Below are positions 34,241-42,843 of a stretch of 64,000 nt of DNA, one piece after another. The translations under genes were made by a program, and so were the position numbers. This stretch comes from Oscillospiraceae bacterium (GTDB lineage: Bacteria > Bacillota > Clostridia > Oscillospirales > Acutalibacteraceae), in contig CADCLS010000005.1 in assembly GCA_902802375.1 (NCBI GenBank), positions 1-64,000 of the forward strand, written 5' to 3'. How positions within the stretch are numbered: the first letter of the stretch is position 1; the number at the start of each line of letters is the position of its first letter. The notes under the pieces are model-generated. The model saw only the letters and a program-made list of their open reading frames with translations. It had not been told where the DNA came from and ran no database searches.

Positions 34241-34838
34241 TGAGCAGTACCTCCATTGTTTCCGTAACCTTTTTATGAATCTTTAGTCTTTGGGCATATT
34301 TGCTGAGATTGTTCAAATTCTTATTTTTATCCGAAGCGTAGGCATTGATTGCTTTTGCAAAGACTTCGTTATCCATTTTGGTTCTATACTTAAAGCAATC
34401 GCATATGGTTCTTTCTCTATCGTAAATCGGAAGTGAAACGCCGTCAAATATGCCTACCGTTTTGCCAATATCAAAATCAGCGTTTTTATAATAATACGCC
34501 TTAAACGGAATAACATCTGTTTTCATTTTTTTCTGCGAAACCGTGCGGGGAAAAGCAATGCTCCACTCACGCGGAGTAAAATCAGAATACCCGTAATAAA
34601 ACAGTGCCGAATAAAGGCATACAATGCCTTCGGGGAAAATCGCTGAAATATACTGAGGTTCAGAAATATCATAATTATCTGCAAGCTGATAAAGCCCGTA
34701 TCTGATACGGGTCAGCTTATCCTCTTTACACAACTTTGACAAAATCGACCTATCAAGACCGGCGGCGATAAAATCGCTCGTTTTTGCTATGCCATTGTGT
34801 TTTTGCAGAACCTTTTTAGCTGTTTCAAACTTTGTCAT
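34233..34838 (-). CDS. abiEi: AbiEi-type antitoxin/transcriptional repressor
   Basis: 201 residues. N-terminal winged helix (GIAKTSDFIAAGLDRSILSK, RIRYGLYQLAD) and the AbiEi antitoxin domain (IVCLYSALFYYGYSD, VKIYDRERTICDCFKYR-like segment at about 140-155). Start ATG 34838 sits inside operator repeat 34832-34847. AbiEi proteins bind inverted or direct repeats at their own promoter and neutralise AbiEii indirectly. Confidence 0.9.
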   Translation of the reverse strand: MTKFETAKKVLQKHNGIAKTSDFIAAGLDRSILSKLCKEDKLTRIRYGLYQLADNYDISEPQYISAIFPEGIVCLYSALFYYGYSDFTPREWSIAFPRTVSQKKMKTDVIPFKAYYYKNADFDIGKTVGIFDGVSLPIYDRERTICDCFKYRTKMDNEVFAKAINAYASDKNKNLNNLSKYAQRLKIHKKVTETMEVLLNG

Positions 34839-34936
34839 ATAAATTCAACTTTCGTCATACATTTTTTCAATAAAGTAATGCGAATATAGTATAACCGAAA
34901 ATTGCGGCAAAGTCAACACATTTGTCATACAAATTC
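34832..34936 (-). promoter_or_regulatory. abiE promoter flanked by two operator repeats
   Basis: Minus-strand promoter TTGACT (34916-34911), 17-nt spacer, TATACT (34893-34888). Two 16-bp direct repeats GAATTTRTATGACAAA lie at 34936-34921 (upstream of -35) and 34847-34832 (over the start codon); a partial third (TATGACGAAA) sits near 34855. This fits cooperative AbiEi autorepression. Confidence 0.75.
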
Positions 34937-34987
34937 AAAAACAAGCAATACAAAAGCGAAGCCATATTTCAGACTTCGCTTTTGTGC

Positions 34988-35239
34988 CTATTCGGTTAAT
35001 AATGCCACAGCGAGAGTGAATCCGCATCTAAAGGCAGCGGTTTCGGATACGGAGTTCATTTCGTTTGCAGAAGTATTGTACTTTTCAAAAAGATCGAGTT
35101 GATTTTGGGATAGTTCATTTTCAAGTCTCTCTCTGTTTTTCGATGCCAGCCGAAGTAAACGCTTATATTCCATATTACCCTCAATGTAAGTTTCAACCGG
35201 TCGTATATTGCCATACCACAGATCTTCAAGCACCGTCAT
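34988..35239 (-). CDS. DUF6809-like small protein, copy 2
   Basis: 83 residues beginning MTVLEDLWYGNIRPVE, nearly identical at the N-terminus to the copy at 17872, with a shorter C-terminus (CGFTLAVALLTE). The frame extends upstream but the ATG at 35239 overlaps the tnpV stop by 4 nt as in copy 1, so this start is used. Function unknown. Confidence 0.75.
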   Translation of the reverse strand: MTVLEDLWYGNIRPVETYIEGNMEYKRLLRLASKNRERLENELSQNQLDLFEKYNTSANEMNSVSETAAFRCGFTLAVALLTE

Positions 35240-35532
35240 ATAAAAATCACCTCGTTGAGGACGATTTCGTTTGCCCGGTCGCGGATGTTGTTCATCATCC
35301 CAACCCATTTCATCTGGTCGGCGGATTTGAGCTTTTCAGTTACACCCTCGGCTTTTGCCATTTGTTTTACCAGTTGAAAAAGCATTTCTTCCGCCTGTTC
35401 ATTTACGCTTTTAAGGTAATCGTTCAATGTGCCGTTCATCCGCATAACATTTATGACGGTTGGTTTGTTTTTTCTCAGATAATCATAATGCATGCGGCCG
35501 AAAACTCCAATGTCTTTTAAGTTGTCTTTCAT
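35236..35532 (-). CDS. tnpV: TnpV-like transposon-encoded protein, copy 2
   Basis: 98 residues, about three quarters identical by eye to the copy at 17579 (MKDNLKDIGVFGRMHYDYLR, MRMNGTLNDYLKSVNEQA, DQMKWVGMMNNIRDRANEIV). GGGAGG SD is again inside a leader hairpin. No transposase or relaxase is near. The gene lies next to the initiator tRNA gene. Confidence 0.8.
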   Translation of the reverse strand: MKDNLKDIGVFGRMHYDYLRKNKPTVINVMRMNGTLNDYLKSVNEQAEEMLFQLVKQMAKAEGVTEKLKSADQMKWVGMMNNIRDRANEIVLNEVIFI

Positions 35533-35537
35533 GATGC

Positions 35538-35579
35538 AAAACCTCCCTTGCGGTATCATACTACCACAGGGGAGATTTT
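35538..35579 (-). promoter_or_regulatory. tnpV leader hairpin sequestering the SD, copy 2
   Basis: On the minus strand ATCTCCCCTGTGGTA pairs imperfectly with TACCGCAAGGGAGGTTTT, around a short loop. The sequence differs from copy 1 (17533-17574) but the architecture is preserved, supporting a functional structure. Confidence 0.6.
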
Positions 35580-35780
35580 TCGTAAAATGTGCGATTTTCG
35601 TGAAAATATGTGCAACAGGTAAATAGCAAGTGCTAAAATATGCCGTAAATAATGGCTTAAGTGTGTGCAACGCGCGTGCAACGGAAACGAATTTAAGTGA
35701 ATTTTAAATTTTTTCATTTTGGAAACAAAAAGCCCCGAAACCCGCATAAATAAAGGGCTTTAGGGCATTTTGAGACAAAG

Positions 35781-35808
35781 AAAATCCGTCTTTGAAAAGA
35801 CGGATTTT
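35781..35808 (-). terminator. Terminator of the tRNA-fMet gene
   Basis: Minus strand AAATCCGTCTT / AAGACGGATTTT hairpin immediately 3' of the tRNA CCA end, with a T-tract. Confidence 0.85.
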
Positions 35809-35884
<76 letters not shown>

Positions 35885-35960
35885 ATATTATGCTTATTTT
35901 TACGGCGCTTGTGTATTATAACACACTTGTTCTCTTATTGCAAGAGGTTTTTTCATATTT

Positions 35961-36635
35961 TTATAATATGCCTTTAAGCTCACGAATATTCGCTATTTCG
36001 TATGTTGGCTTGATTTCTGCTTTTTTGCCTTTTGCGTTGAGCCAGCAGGTATCAATTCCGGAGTTTATTCCGCCTAAAATATCCGAAGAAACACTGTCTC
36101 CGACAATAAGAATTTTTGATTTGTCCTTTTCGGGCGTATGTGCGAGCACATAGTCAAAATACTCTTTTTCAGGTTTTTGGTGGCCGGTCTCTTCGGAAAT
36201 AAACACGAAGTCGAAATAACCTGCGAGTCCTGATTCGCGTATTCTTTTGTGTTGTGTGATTGCTACTCCGTTTGTGACAACACACACGGTATAGCCTTTA
36301 CACTTAACATATCTTAATACTTCTTCGGCACCGTTTACCGTGTCGTGTCCTTGTGCGAGCAGAGAAAAATAATCAGCAGACATCTCTTTTGTGTTTACCT
36401 TTGCGCCTATTTGTTTTGTGAACTCGATAAACCTGCCTTCAAAAATATCTTCGCGCTTTATTTCTCCACGCTCAAAGCGTTCCCAAAATTTAAGGTTTAT
36501 TCCTGAATACAGTTTAACATATTCGTGATTTGGCGTAATGCCGTAAAGCCGCAGAAGCTCGGTTATAGCCTTGTCTTCTGCGGCGGAAAAATCCAAAAGT
36601 GTATTATCAAGGTCAAAATAAACGGTGGTATACAT
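35961..36635 (-). CDS. HAD-superfamily hydrolase, YjjG-like nucleotidase
   Basis: 224 residues. HAD motifs: FDLDNTLLDF (nucleophile D and acid D), VVTNGV, KPEKEYFDY with the Lys, and GDSVSSDILGG. Length and helical cap fit YjjG/YfnB-type noncanonical pyrimidine nucleotidases that remove phosphate from dUMP-like or damaged nucleotides. The ATG at 36635 overlaps the galU stop by 3 nt in ATGA, so the two are coupled. The substrate is inferred from the subfamily. Confidence 0.85.
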   Translation of the reverse strand: MYTTVYFDLDNTLLDFSAAEDKAITELLRLYGITPNHEYVKLYSGINLKFWERFERGEIKREDIFEGRFIEFTKQIGAKVNTKEMSADYFSLLAQGHDTVNGAEEVLRYVKCKGYTVCVVTNGVAITQHKRIRESGLAGYFDFVFISEETGHQKPEKEYFDYVLAHTPEKDKSKILIVGDSVSSDILGGINSGIDTCWLNAKGKKAEIKPTYEIANIRELKGIL

Positions 36636-37504
36636 CAAAGCGTTTTTGCCAGCTCCTTAATATATTTGCGTGTTTCCTCACCGATTTCCTTGTGCGCAAG
36701 AGCAGTTTCCACATTTGCCTTTATTATACCGAATTTGTTTCCCATATCGTAACGGGTAGCCTTAAAGTCGACTCCAATCATACCGTCACGGCGAGCAAGA
36801 GTCTTCATAGCATCGGTAAGCTGTAATTCGTTGCCTACGCCAAGAGGGGTGTTTCTTAGAATATCGAATATATCGGGCGTAAGTATGCAACGACCGAGAA
36901 CCGAGAAGTTAGAAAATTTGTTTGCCACTGCAGGCTTCTCTATCATATCGGTGACATCGTAAATGAAGTCTTCCTTCTTTTCTACTTTAAGGGAACTGTA
37001 TTTTACGATTAATTCGTCCGGCACTTCCTTTATGCCGACAACGCCTTTTCCGTACTTCTCATATGCATCAGCAAGCTCTTTTGTTGCAGGCGGTTCGCCT
37101 ATTATTACATCGTCACCGTAGAGCACTGCAAACGGCTCGTTTCCGACAAAGCTTTCGGTTTTAAGTACCGCGTCGCCAAGACCTTTTGTCTCTTTTTGCC
37201 TTAAAAAGTAAATGTTAGCAAGATTTGCTACCGACTCAAGCTCGCTGAGCATTTCGAAGTTGTTTCTTGCTTTCATCATATTTTCAAGCTCAAGCGAGTG
37301 GTCAAAATGGTCTTCAATAACGCCTTTTCCGCGATTGGTGATTATAAGTATATCGGTAATGCCCGAGGCTACCGCTTCTTCAACTATATACTGTATTGCC
37401 GGTTTGTCAACTATCGGGAGCATTTCTTTCGGTATTGCTTTTGAGGCAGGAAGCACACGGGTGCCAAGTCCTGCTGCCGGAATTATAGCCTTCTTAATCT
37501 TCAT
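36635..37504 (-). CDS. galU: UTP-glucose-1-phosphate uridylyltransferase
   Basis: 289 residues, usual length. N-terminal nucleotide-binding loop PAAGLGTRVLPASKAIPKEM, then PIVDKPAIQYIVEEA and AVLYGDDVI. Makes UDP-glucose for polysaccharides and glycolipids. Overlaps its upstream membrane gene by 4 nt and the yjjG-like gene downstream, forming one minus-strand operon. Confidence 0.95.
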   Translation of the reverse strand: MKIKKAIIPAAGLGTRVLPASKAIPKEMLPIVDKPAIQYIVEEAVASGITDILIITNRGKGVIEDHFDHSLELENMMKARNNFEMLSELESVANLANIYFLRQKETKGLGDAVLKTESFVGNEPFAVLYGDDVIIGEPPATKELADAYEKYGKGVVGIKEVPDELIVKYSSLKVEKKEDFIYDVTDMIEKPAVANKFSNFSVLGRCILTPDIFDILRNTPLGVGNELQLTDAMKTLARRDGMIGVDFKATRYDMGNKFGIIKANVETALAHKEIGEETRKYIKELAKTL

Positions 37505-38304
37505 AATCTATACATAACCTCCGCAAGTTTTATTGTACTGAAAATAATTGACGGTATACTCGCTATAACCGAAATGATTATAAAGCCGAGTATTGCCGCG
37601 CCTACAGATGTGCCGCCGTTTGCCGCTAGACCGATTTTGATATAATTCGGGTCGCCGGAAATGGGGCGGAAGAGGGAAATCTTTTTTGCTGTGTGTTTTT
37701 TATAGATATAAATTGCAAAAAGACCGGCAATAAGCGCACAGGCAAGATTTATGAGGTTTTCATATGTGTTCATTATGTTTGTTATAATCATTTCTCTGCT
37801 TGTGAACATCTGTAAAAACTCTTCCAAATTAAACTGTCTGCCGTACATAAAAGAGTTCAAATATCCGTCGAGAATATCGTCGGCATTTCCGGTTATTCCA
37901 AAGAAGTGATTGGCAAATGCGACTATATAACTGCTCACCACTGAAATTGCACCGAAAATGCAGGCAGGCTTATACATTTTACGGTATAAAAACCAAATCG
38001 CTACACCGATAGGACCTAAGAAAAATCCCCATAAAAAGGGTGGCCAGCACCACTGCACCTTAGAACCGCCTTGGTTGATTTTTATAAACTTAGGCAATAT
38101 TTTGTCTGCGTTTTTGCCCACAAAAGTCGCTACCTTATCAATGGGGTTGCCGTCGATAAACGCTCCGCCGTTATTTTCGTTTTGTTGCTCATAAGCTGTA
38201 GGCTTATGAGACTCAGGAGAAGATAACGGGTTTCCGCAGTTTTTACAGTAGCTGTACTCCGGTTCATTTTCGGTTTTACAGGAAGGACAAATTTTGTTTT
38301 CCAT
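37501..38304 (-). CDS. Zinc-ribbon DUF2628-like membrane protein
   Basis: 267 residues. N-terminal zinc ribbon ICPSCKTENEPEYSYCKNCG (two CxxC knuckles), a linker, then a hydrophobic region with four or five TM segments and the aromatic WCWPPFLWGFFLGPIGVAIW stretch seen in DUF2628 proteins. Start 38304 has AAGGAG at 8 nt; the frame extends to 38322. It pairs with the RING-like gene immediately upstream, which shares the membrane part. Function unknown. Confidence 0.75.
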   Translation of the reverse strand: MENKICPSCKTENEPEYSYCKNCGNPLSSPESHKPTAYEQQNENNGGAFIDGNPIDKVATFVGKNADKILPKFIKINQGGSKVQWCWPPFLWGFFLGPIGVAIWFLYRKMYKPACIFGAISVVSSYIVAFANHFFGITGNADDILDGYLNSFMYGRQFNLEEFLQMFTSREMIITNIMNTYENLINLACALIAGLFAIYIYKKHTAKKISLFRPISGDPNYIKIGLAANGGTSVGAAILGFIIISVIASIPSIIFSTIKLAEVMYRL

Positions 38305-38318
38305 AAAGTGAACTCCTT

Positions 38319-39242
38319 TCATATTAAAAGTGTCGCTATAATCGAGGGTATATATTGAACTGCAAAAAAACCTACCATTAAAAGAATGAAGTTAGTTCCG
38401 CCCTTTTTGCGGTAGTCATAATCTATATCGTCGCTGTTTTGCTTTATATCGGTTATTGTTTCAATAGCATAGTCGCGGTAAATCTTATCCCCGAAAATCG
38501 CACATACAATTCTCAGTACAAGCTGAAGGAGAATTCCTGCGGCGAACAGTGCAAGCGCCCAATATCCTGTTTCCGAAGCGTTTGAAGCCACCGCGGAAAA
38601 CACATCGGCGTAGCTTTTGAAGGAAGAAACATCGTAGTGAGAAAAAGCTGACTGAAAGGGTATTGTAAACATCGAAAAGCAGATTGAGAGAACGCCGGTA
38701 ATTATACCTGCTTTATACATTTTGCGAGATAAAAACCAACCGCAGGGAAAAAGAAAAGAAAACCAGTTCCAACCTGCTTTTTTACCCAAATTGATTTGCG
38801 CGAAAAGTGGGATATACCGCCTTGTATTCGCAAATACAAATCTGCGAGCCTCGCTTGCTTTTACGCCGCCGCCCAAATCTGTTTCCTCGGGTATTCCGCC
38901 CAAAAAATCGAGGCCGGCAAACGGGCCGCCTACTGCCTTGAAATTCGGTGCCGAGCACTCCGGACATTTTGATTCGTTCTCCGGGTACACCGCGCCGCAA
39001 ATCTCGCAGGTGACAGTGCCGGTGAAGCCTGTAGTATTACTTTTTTCAGGCTCTCGTGCCGCCTCAGGCTTTTTATATTCGTTTTCGGTGCCGTGTGCGG
39101 CTTCAAAGGCGCAGTGACCGATACTGTTATAACAATCTCTATGGTGGGGCGCTCCGCAAACCGGGCAGTATACTACATCGTCATCATCAAAAAGATAAGC
39201 GTGGCATACACTGCAGGACAGGCGCTCGTTTTCGTTACTCAT
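38319..39242 (-). CDS. Prokaryotic RING-finger DUF2628-like membrane protein
   Basis: 307 residues. The N-terminus has a RING-like cysteine/histidine cluster (CSVCHAYLFDDDDVVYCPVC, then APHHRDCY and GHCAF), followed by a second zinc ribbon (CEICGAVY, CPECSAPN) and a membrane part (WNWFSFLFPCGWFLSRKMYK onward). It resembles bacterial Prok-RING proteins linked to membrane domains. The downstream gene is a paralogue with a simpler zinc ribbon. Role unknown. Confidence 0.75.
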   Translation of the reverse strand: MSNENERLSCSVCHAYLFDDDDVVYCPVCGAPHHRDCYNSIGHCAFEAAHGTENEYKKPEAAREPEKSNTTGFTGTVTCEICGAVYPENESKCPECSAPNFKAVGGPFAGLDFLGGIPEETDLGGGVKASEARRFVFANTRRYIPLFAQINLGKKAGWNWFSFLFPCGWFLSRKMYKAGIITGVLSICFSMFTIPFQSAFSHYDVSSFKSYADVFSAVASNASETGYWALALFAAGILLQLVLRIVCAIFGDKIYRDYAIETITDIKQNSDDIDYDYRKKGGTNFILLMVGFFAVQYIPSIIATLLI

Positions 39243-39245
39243 CTG

Positions 39246-39761
39246 TTAACCCTCTTGTTTATTGATTTCATTGAAAACTATATTAAAATATTCGCTTCCG
39301 TAATTGTGGTATTTGTTTTGTTCTATCATATTTTTAAGCGCTTCAGCGCTTATCCACTTTGCTTCGGATACTTCACTTAATTGAAGCTTTAATTTATCGG
39401 CGGGAATATCGGTTATTATCTTCCAAATGTCTAAAAATGAATTTTTGCGCCTTATGCGCGTTACAAATTTAAGACTTTCCCTATTTGACTTAATGCCGAG
39501 TTCCTCAAAAAGCTCTCTTGAAGCGGCGGTGAAGGAATCTTCGCCCGATTGCGCCGCACCGCCGGTTGCCGCCCATTCGCCCGGCATCAGCTTTTTGGTA
39601 TCCGCCCGGCGCTGAATCAGAACTCTGCCATCCGGAGAGACTATCCATATATGAACAACTAAGTGGTATTCGCCTTTTTTGAAGATATAGTTGCCTCTCG
39701 CGGTAGTACGACCGGTAGGCAAACCGTCCCCATTAAGTATGTCCCATTTTTCGATTTGCAT
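39246..39761 (-). CDS. NUDIX hydrolase
   Basis: 171 residues. NUDIX box GGAAQSGEDSFTAASRELFE then ELGI matches GX5EX7REUXEEXGU. The N-terminus IEKWDILNGDGLPTGRT is like the YfcD/Idi-related subgroup acting on isoprenoid- or nucleotide-type diphosphates. Start 39761 has an AAAGG SD; the longer frame is not used. It stops 3 nt before the RING gene begins, so it is cotranscribed. Confidence 0.88.
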   Translation of the reverse strand: MQIEKWDILNGDGLPTGRTTARGNYIFKKGEYHLVVHIWIVSPDGRVLIQRRADTKKLMPGEWAATGGAAQSGEDSFTAASRELFEELGIKSNRESLKFVTRIRRKNSFLDIWKIITDIPADKLKLQLSEVSEAKWISAEALKNMIEQNKYHNYGSEYFNIVFNEINKQEG

Positions 39762-39845
39762 TTCATCTTTCCTTTGAGTATACCATAATCCGCATATCAT
39801 TATATCACCTATATATAATTTTTTCAATAATAATAATTTCGGTAT

Positions 39846-39873
39846 TGTAAAAGTTAAAAGAATATATTATAAT
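39846..39873 (+). promoter_or_regulatory. Promoter of the SRP RNA and dnaX operon
   Basis: TTGTAA (39846-39851), 16-nt spacer, TATAAT (39868-39873), 12 nt before the mature SRP RNA 5' end. Confidence 0.7.
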
Positions 39874-39885
39874 AAACAATAAAGT

Positions 39886-40020
39886 GTACGCACCGGCGTG
39901 CGAATGGGCGGGTCCTGTGCGGCGGCAGATTGTGAACCATGTCAGGCGGGGAACCGAGCAGCATTAAGCATATCGAGCCGTGCGCGCAGCAAATCGGCTC
40001 ATTCGTGCGCCGGTGCGTAC
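39886..40020 (+). ncRNA. ffs: Signal recognition particle RNA (4.5S-like)
   Basis: 135 nt. The ends pair (GTACGCACCGGCG with CGCCGGTGCGTAC). The tip holds the conserved SRP S-domain: TGTCAGGCGGGGAACCGAGCAGCA, preceded by GTGAACCA. It binds Ffh for membrane targeting. Location directly before dnaX is the usual Firmicute arrangement. It looks short, as if lacking the Alu domain of the Bacillus RNA. Confidence 0.93.
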
Positions 40021-40058
40021 ATAAATTTGTTTACTAAACTCAGCAAGGGGGAAAGGCA

Positions 40059-41621
40059 GTGGCTTATCAGGCGTTATACAGAAAGTACCGCCCGAAAACA
40101 TTTTCTGATGTTTGCGGTCAAGAGCATATAACAAGTATTCTTCAAAAAGAAGTAGAAAGTGGAAAGATAGGGCACGCCTATCTTTTTACGGGAACGCGAG
40201 GCACGGGTAAGACTACTTGCGCTAAAATTCTTGCACGGGCAGTAAACTGTGAAAATACTGCTCACGGAAATCCTTGCGGCGAGTGCGATATGTGCCGTAT
40301 GATTTTATCGGGTGAGGCGACAGATATTGCTGAAATAGACGCTGCATCAAATAACGGTGTTGATAATATCAGAGAGCTTCGAGACCAGGTGGTATTTTCT
40401 CCTGCGGCGGCAAAATATCGCGTTTATATAATAGACGAGGTGCATATGCTCTCGTCCGGCGCATTCAATGCGCTTCTTAAAACATTGGAAGAGCCGCCCG
40501 AGCATGTTGTGTTTATTCTCGCAACGACCGAGGTGCATAAACTGCCGGCAACTATTCTTTCGCGGTGCCAACGTTTTGATTTTAAGAGGATTGACAGTGG
40601 AATAATAGCCGCAAGGCTGAAATATGTTGCCGAAAAAGAGAATCTCAATCTTACTGACGATGCGGCAACACTGATTGCCGCCGTGGCGGACGGCGGTATG
40701 CGTGACGCGCTTTCAATACTTGATTTGTGCGCAAGTACCGAGGGTGAAATAACCGAGGCGACCGTCGCTTCTGCCTGCTCAATGGCGGGCGATGAGTATC
40801 TTCTTAATATGGCGGATTACATTAACGCCGGGGACCTTGAGGGTGCGCTTACACTTCTTGATAAGCTTCACAATTCCTCGGTTGATATGAGTAGATTTTT
40901 AGGCGAGATTACTTCGCATTTTCGCGACCTTATGATTATTAAGACCGTGCGCACCGGCGCGCGCCCGATAGTATGCTCTAAGGCACATATGGCGGCGCTT
41001 GAAAAGCAGGCGGAAAAATTCAGTCTTTCACAAGTGCTCTGTATACTTAATATTTTACAAAACAGCGTGCCGCTGATGTCTGAGGGAAACCACAGAAGCG
41101 TTATGGAAATGACGGTTATCAGGCTTTGCACGCCAAAGCTTCGTAACGATATAGAAAGCCTTGAGCTTCGAATAGCGGCGCTTGAAGCAAAAAGCGAGGG
41201 CAATAAAGCACCGGCACCGATAATTGAGGAGACGGAGGACGCCGACTCTAAAGTGATAAGTGAACCTAAAAGTGTGATAGAACCAAAGGTGCCTGAGGCT
41301 CAGGAAAACGGCGATGAAAAAGAAGTTGAAAACTGGCAGGATGTTTTAGAGGTACTTAGAAACAAAAATCCGCTTATGGCAGGCGTGCTTGAAGGCTCTA
41401 AGGCGTATATCGGCGGCGGCAGACTTCTTATAGACAGTAAGAGCACTCAGTTTAAGACCCTTGTAAACGGCTCAAATCCGTCATATCGCGAGGCGATTAA
41501 AAAAGCGGCTGAGGAAGTGCTCGGGCATAGGTATAACTTAGGACCGTACAACAAAAAACCGGCAAGCGAATTTAACGACCCACTTGCCGAGTTTGCAAAT
41601 AAACTTAAAGCTTTTGAGTAG
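40059..41621 (+). CDS. dnaX: DNA polymerase III gamma/tau subunit
   Basis: 520 residues, GTG start. Clamp-loader AAA+ domain: Walker A GTRGTGKT (45-52), zinc-binding Cys C64, C73, C76, C79, Walker B IIDEVH, sensor ATTEVHKLPATILSRCQRF. The C-terminal part about 370-520 is the shorter gamma/tau tail. Loads the beta clamp at the replication fork. Part of the SRP RNA-dnaX-ybaB-recR cluster; ends 10 nt before ybaB. Confidence 0.97.
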   Translation: MAYQALYRKYRPKTFSDVCGQEHITSILQKEVESGKIGHAYLFTGTRGTGKTTCAKILARAVNCENTAHGNPCGECDMCRMILSGEATDIAEIDAASNNGVDNIRELRDQVVFSPAAAKYRVYIIDEVHMLSSGAFNALLKTLEEPPEHVVFILATTEVHKLPATILSRCQRFDFKRIDSGIIAARLKYVAEKENLNLTDDAATLIAAVADGGMRDALSILDLCASTEGEITEATVASACSMAGDEYLLNMADYINAGDLEGALTLLDKLHNSSVDMSRFLGEITSHFRDLMIIKTVRTGARPIVCSKAHMAALEKQAEKFSLSQVLCILNILQNSVPLMSEGNHRSVMEMTVIRLCTPKLRNDIESLELRIAALEAKSEGNKAPAPIIEETEDADSKVISEPKSVIEPKVPEAQENGDEKEVENWQDVLEVLRNKNPLMAGVLEGSKAYIGGGRLLIDSKSTQFKTLVNGSNPSYREAIKKAAEEVLGHRYNLGPYNKKPASEFNDPLAEFANKLKAFE

Positions 41622-41631
41622 GAGAACAGAT

Positions 41632-41967
41632 ATGAAGGTAAGAATTCCAAATTCCGGCGGCGGAAATATGAACCAGATGCTAAAACAAGCGCAGAAAATG
41701 CAGGAGGATATGGCGGTTTTGCAGGAGAACCTTGAAAACCGCGAGTATACAGCCACATCGGGCGGCGGTATGGTGAGCGTTACCGTTGACGGTAAGCACC
41801 TTATTAAATCAATAAAGATTAACCCTGAAGCGGTTGATACCGAAGATATAGAAATGCTTGAAGATTTTATTACTATTGCCGTAAACGAGGCGGTCAATAA
41901 CGCTATAAAGACGGCGGAAGAAGAAATGGGCGCCATAACCGGCGGCCTTAATATCCCCGGGATGTAA
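41632..41967 (+). CDS. ybaB: YbaB/EbfC nucleoid-associated protein
   Basis: 111 residues. MNQMLKQAQKMQEDM coiled-coil start, then VSVTVDGKHLIKSIKINPEA and a DLIxxAVNEA-type segment: a full YbaB/EbfC protein. Binds DNA as a dimer, and is conserved between dnaX and recR. The longer frame upstream overlaps dnaX; ATG 41632 with GGAGAACA SD is used. Confidence 0.95.
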   Translation: MKVRIPNSGGGNMNQMLKQAQKMQEDMAVLQENLENREYTATSGGGMVSVTVDGKHLIKSIKINPEAVDTEDIEMLEDFITIAVNEAVNNAIKTAEEEMGAITGGLNIPGM

Positions 41968-41969
41968 TT

Positions 41970-42569
41970 ATGACTAACAACATAGTATCCTTAAACGAGC
42001 TGATAAACCAATTTTCCCGGCTTCCCGGTATCGGTAAAAAGACGGCGCAGAGGCTTGCTTTCAGTATACTTGAGCAACCGCCTGAGCGCGCAAAGGCTTT
42101 TGCCGAGGCGCTTGTGAACGCAAGAGAAAAGATACATTTTTGCAAGGTTTGTCAAAGTCTTACAGATTTAGAGATTTGCCCGATATGCTCAAACGAGCAT
42201 AGGGATAAAAGCGTTATTTGCGTGGTAGAGGACCCGAAAGATGTAATGGCGTTTGAGCGCACGCGCGAGTTTTCAGGGGTTTACCATGTGCTTCACGGCG
42301 TTATTTCACCGCTTGATAATATCACGCCGGAGGACCTTAAAATCAAAGAGCTAATGGCGCGCCTTGGCACAGGTGAAGTAAAAGAAATAATTATGGCTAC
42401 TAATCCTACGGTTGAAGGCGAGGCTACGGCAAGTTACCTCTCACGCCTTATAAAGCCTATGGGAATAAAGGTGACGCGTTTGGCCTACGGTGTGCCGGTG
42501 GGAGCAGACCTTGAGTATGCCGATGAATATACGCTTGCCCGAGCGCTTGAGGGCAGAAACGAGATTTGA
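41970..42569 (+). CDS. recR: Recombination protein RecR
   Basis: 199 residues. Helix-hairpin-helix LPGIGKKTAQRLAF, zinc finger with FCKVCQSLTDLEICPICSN, Toprim core VVEDPKDVMAFE, and C-terminal motif of the tetrameric clamp. Acts with RecF/RecO in recombinational repair. 2 nt after ybaB; the ATG is at 41970. Confidence 0.97.
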   Translation: MTNNIVSLNELINQFSRLPGIGKKTAQRLAFSILEQPPERAKAFAEALVNAREKIHFCKVCQSLTDLEICPICSNEHRDKSVICVVEDPKDVMAFERTREFSGVYHVLHGVISPLDNITPEDLKIKELMARLGTGEVKEIIMATNPTVEGEATASYLSRLIKPMGIKVTRLAYGVPVGADLEYADEYTLARALEGRNEI

Positions 42570-42570
42570 T

Positions 42571-42786
42571 ATGGAACAGAAAAAGATAGACCGTATAAAC
42601 GAACTCGCCCGTAAGCAAAAAAGCGAGGGACTGACCGAAGAGGAAACGAGGGAGCAGTTTGTTCTTCGCCGCGAATACATTGAGGCTTATAAAAAGAGCC
42701 TTATTTCACAGCTTGATAATATGTATATCGTCGAGCCGGACGGATACAAGCATAAAATACACCCTAAAAAGGATATAAAAAGCTGA
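42571..42786 (+). CDS. DUF896/YnzC-family small protein
   Basis: 71 residues: DRINELARKQKSEGLTEEET, LRREYIEAYKKSL and a C-terminal Lys-rich end. All are DUF896/YnzC features. Function unclear; YnzC is SOS-linked in Bacillus. It starts 2 nt after recR and so ends the dnaX operon. The frame upstream to 42490 lies inside recR and is not used. Confidence 0.9.
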   Translation: MEQKKIDRINELARKQKSEGLTEEETREQFVLRREYIEAYKKSLISQLDNMYIVEPDGYKHKIHPKKDIKS

Positions 42787-42800
42787 CTTGACGCAAAAAA

Positions 42801-42825
42801 ACGCACCCGTATCGGGTGCGTTTTC
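42801..42825. terminator. Bidirectional terminator between ynzC and rplL
   Basis: ACGCACCCG / CGGGTGCGT stem, 3-nt loop, with As before and Ts after. It serves both convergent operons. Confidence 0.92.
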
Positions 42826-42843
42826 TCATACTTGCAACTTAAA

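Noticed and set aside
39898..40131. 77-residue ORF overlapping the SRP RNA
   Set aside because: It covers the SRP RNA core and the dnaX start, has no SD and a Cys/Ser-rich composition; it is an RNA gene read as codons.
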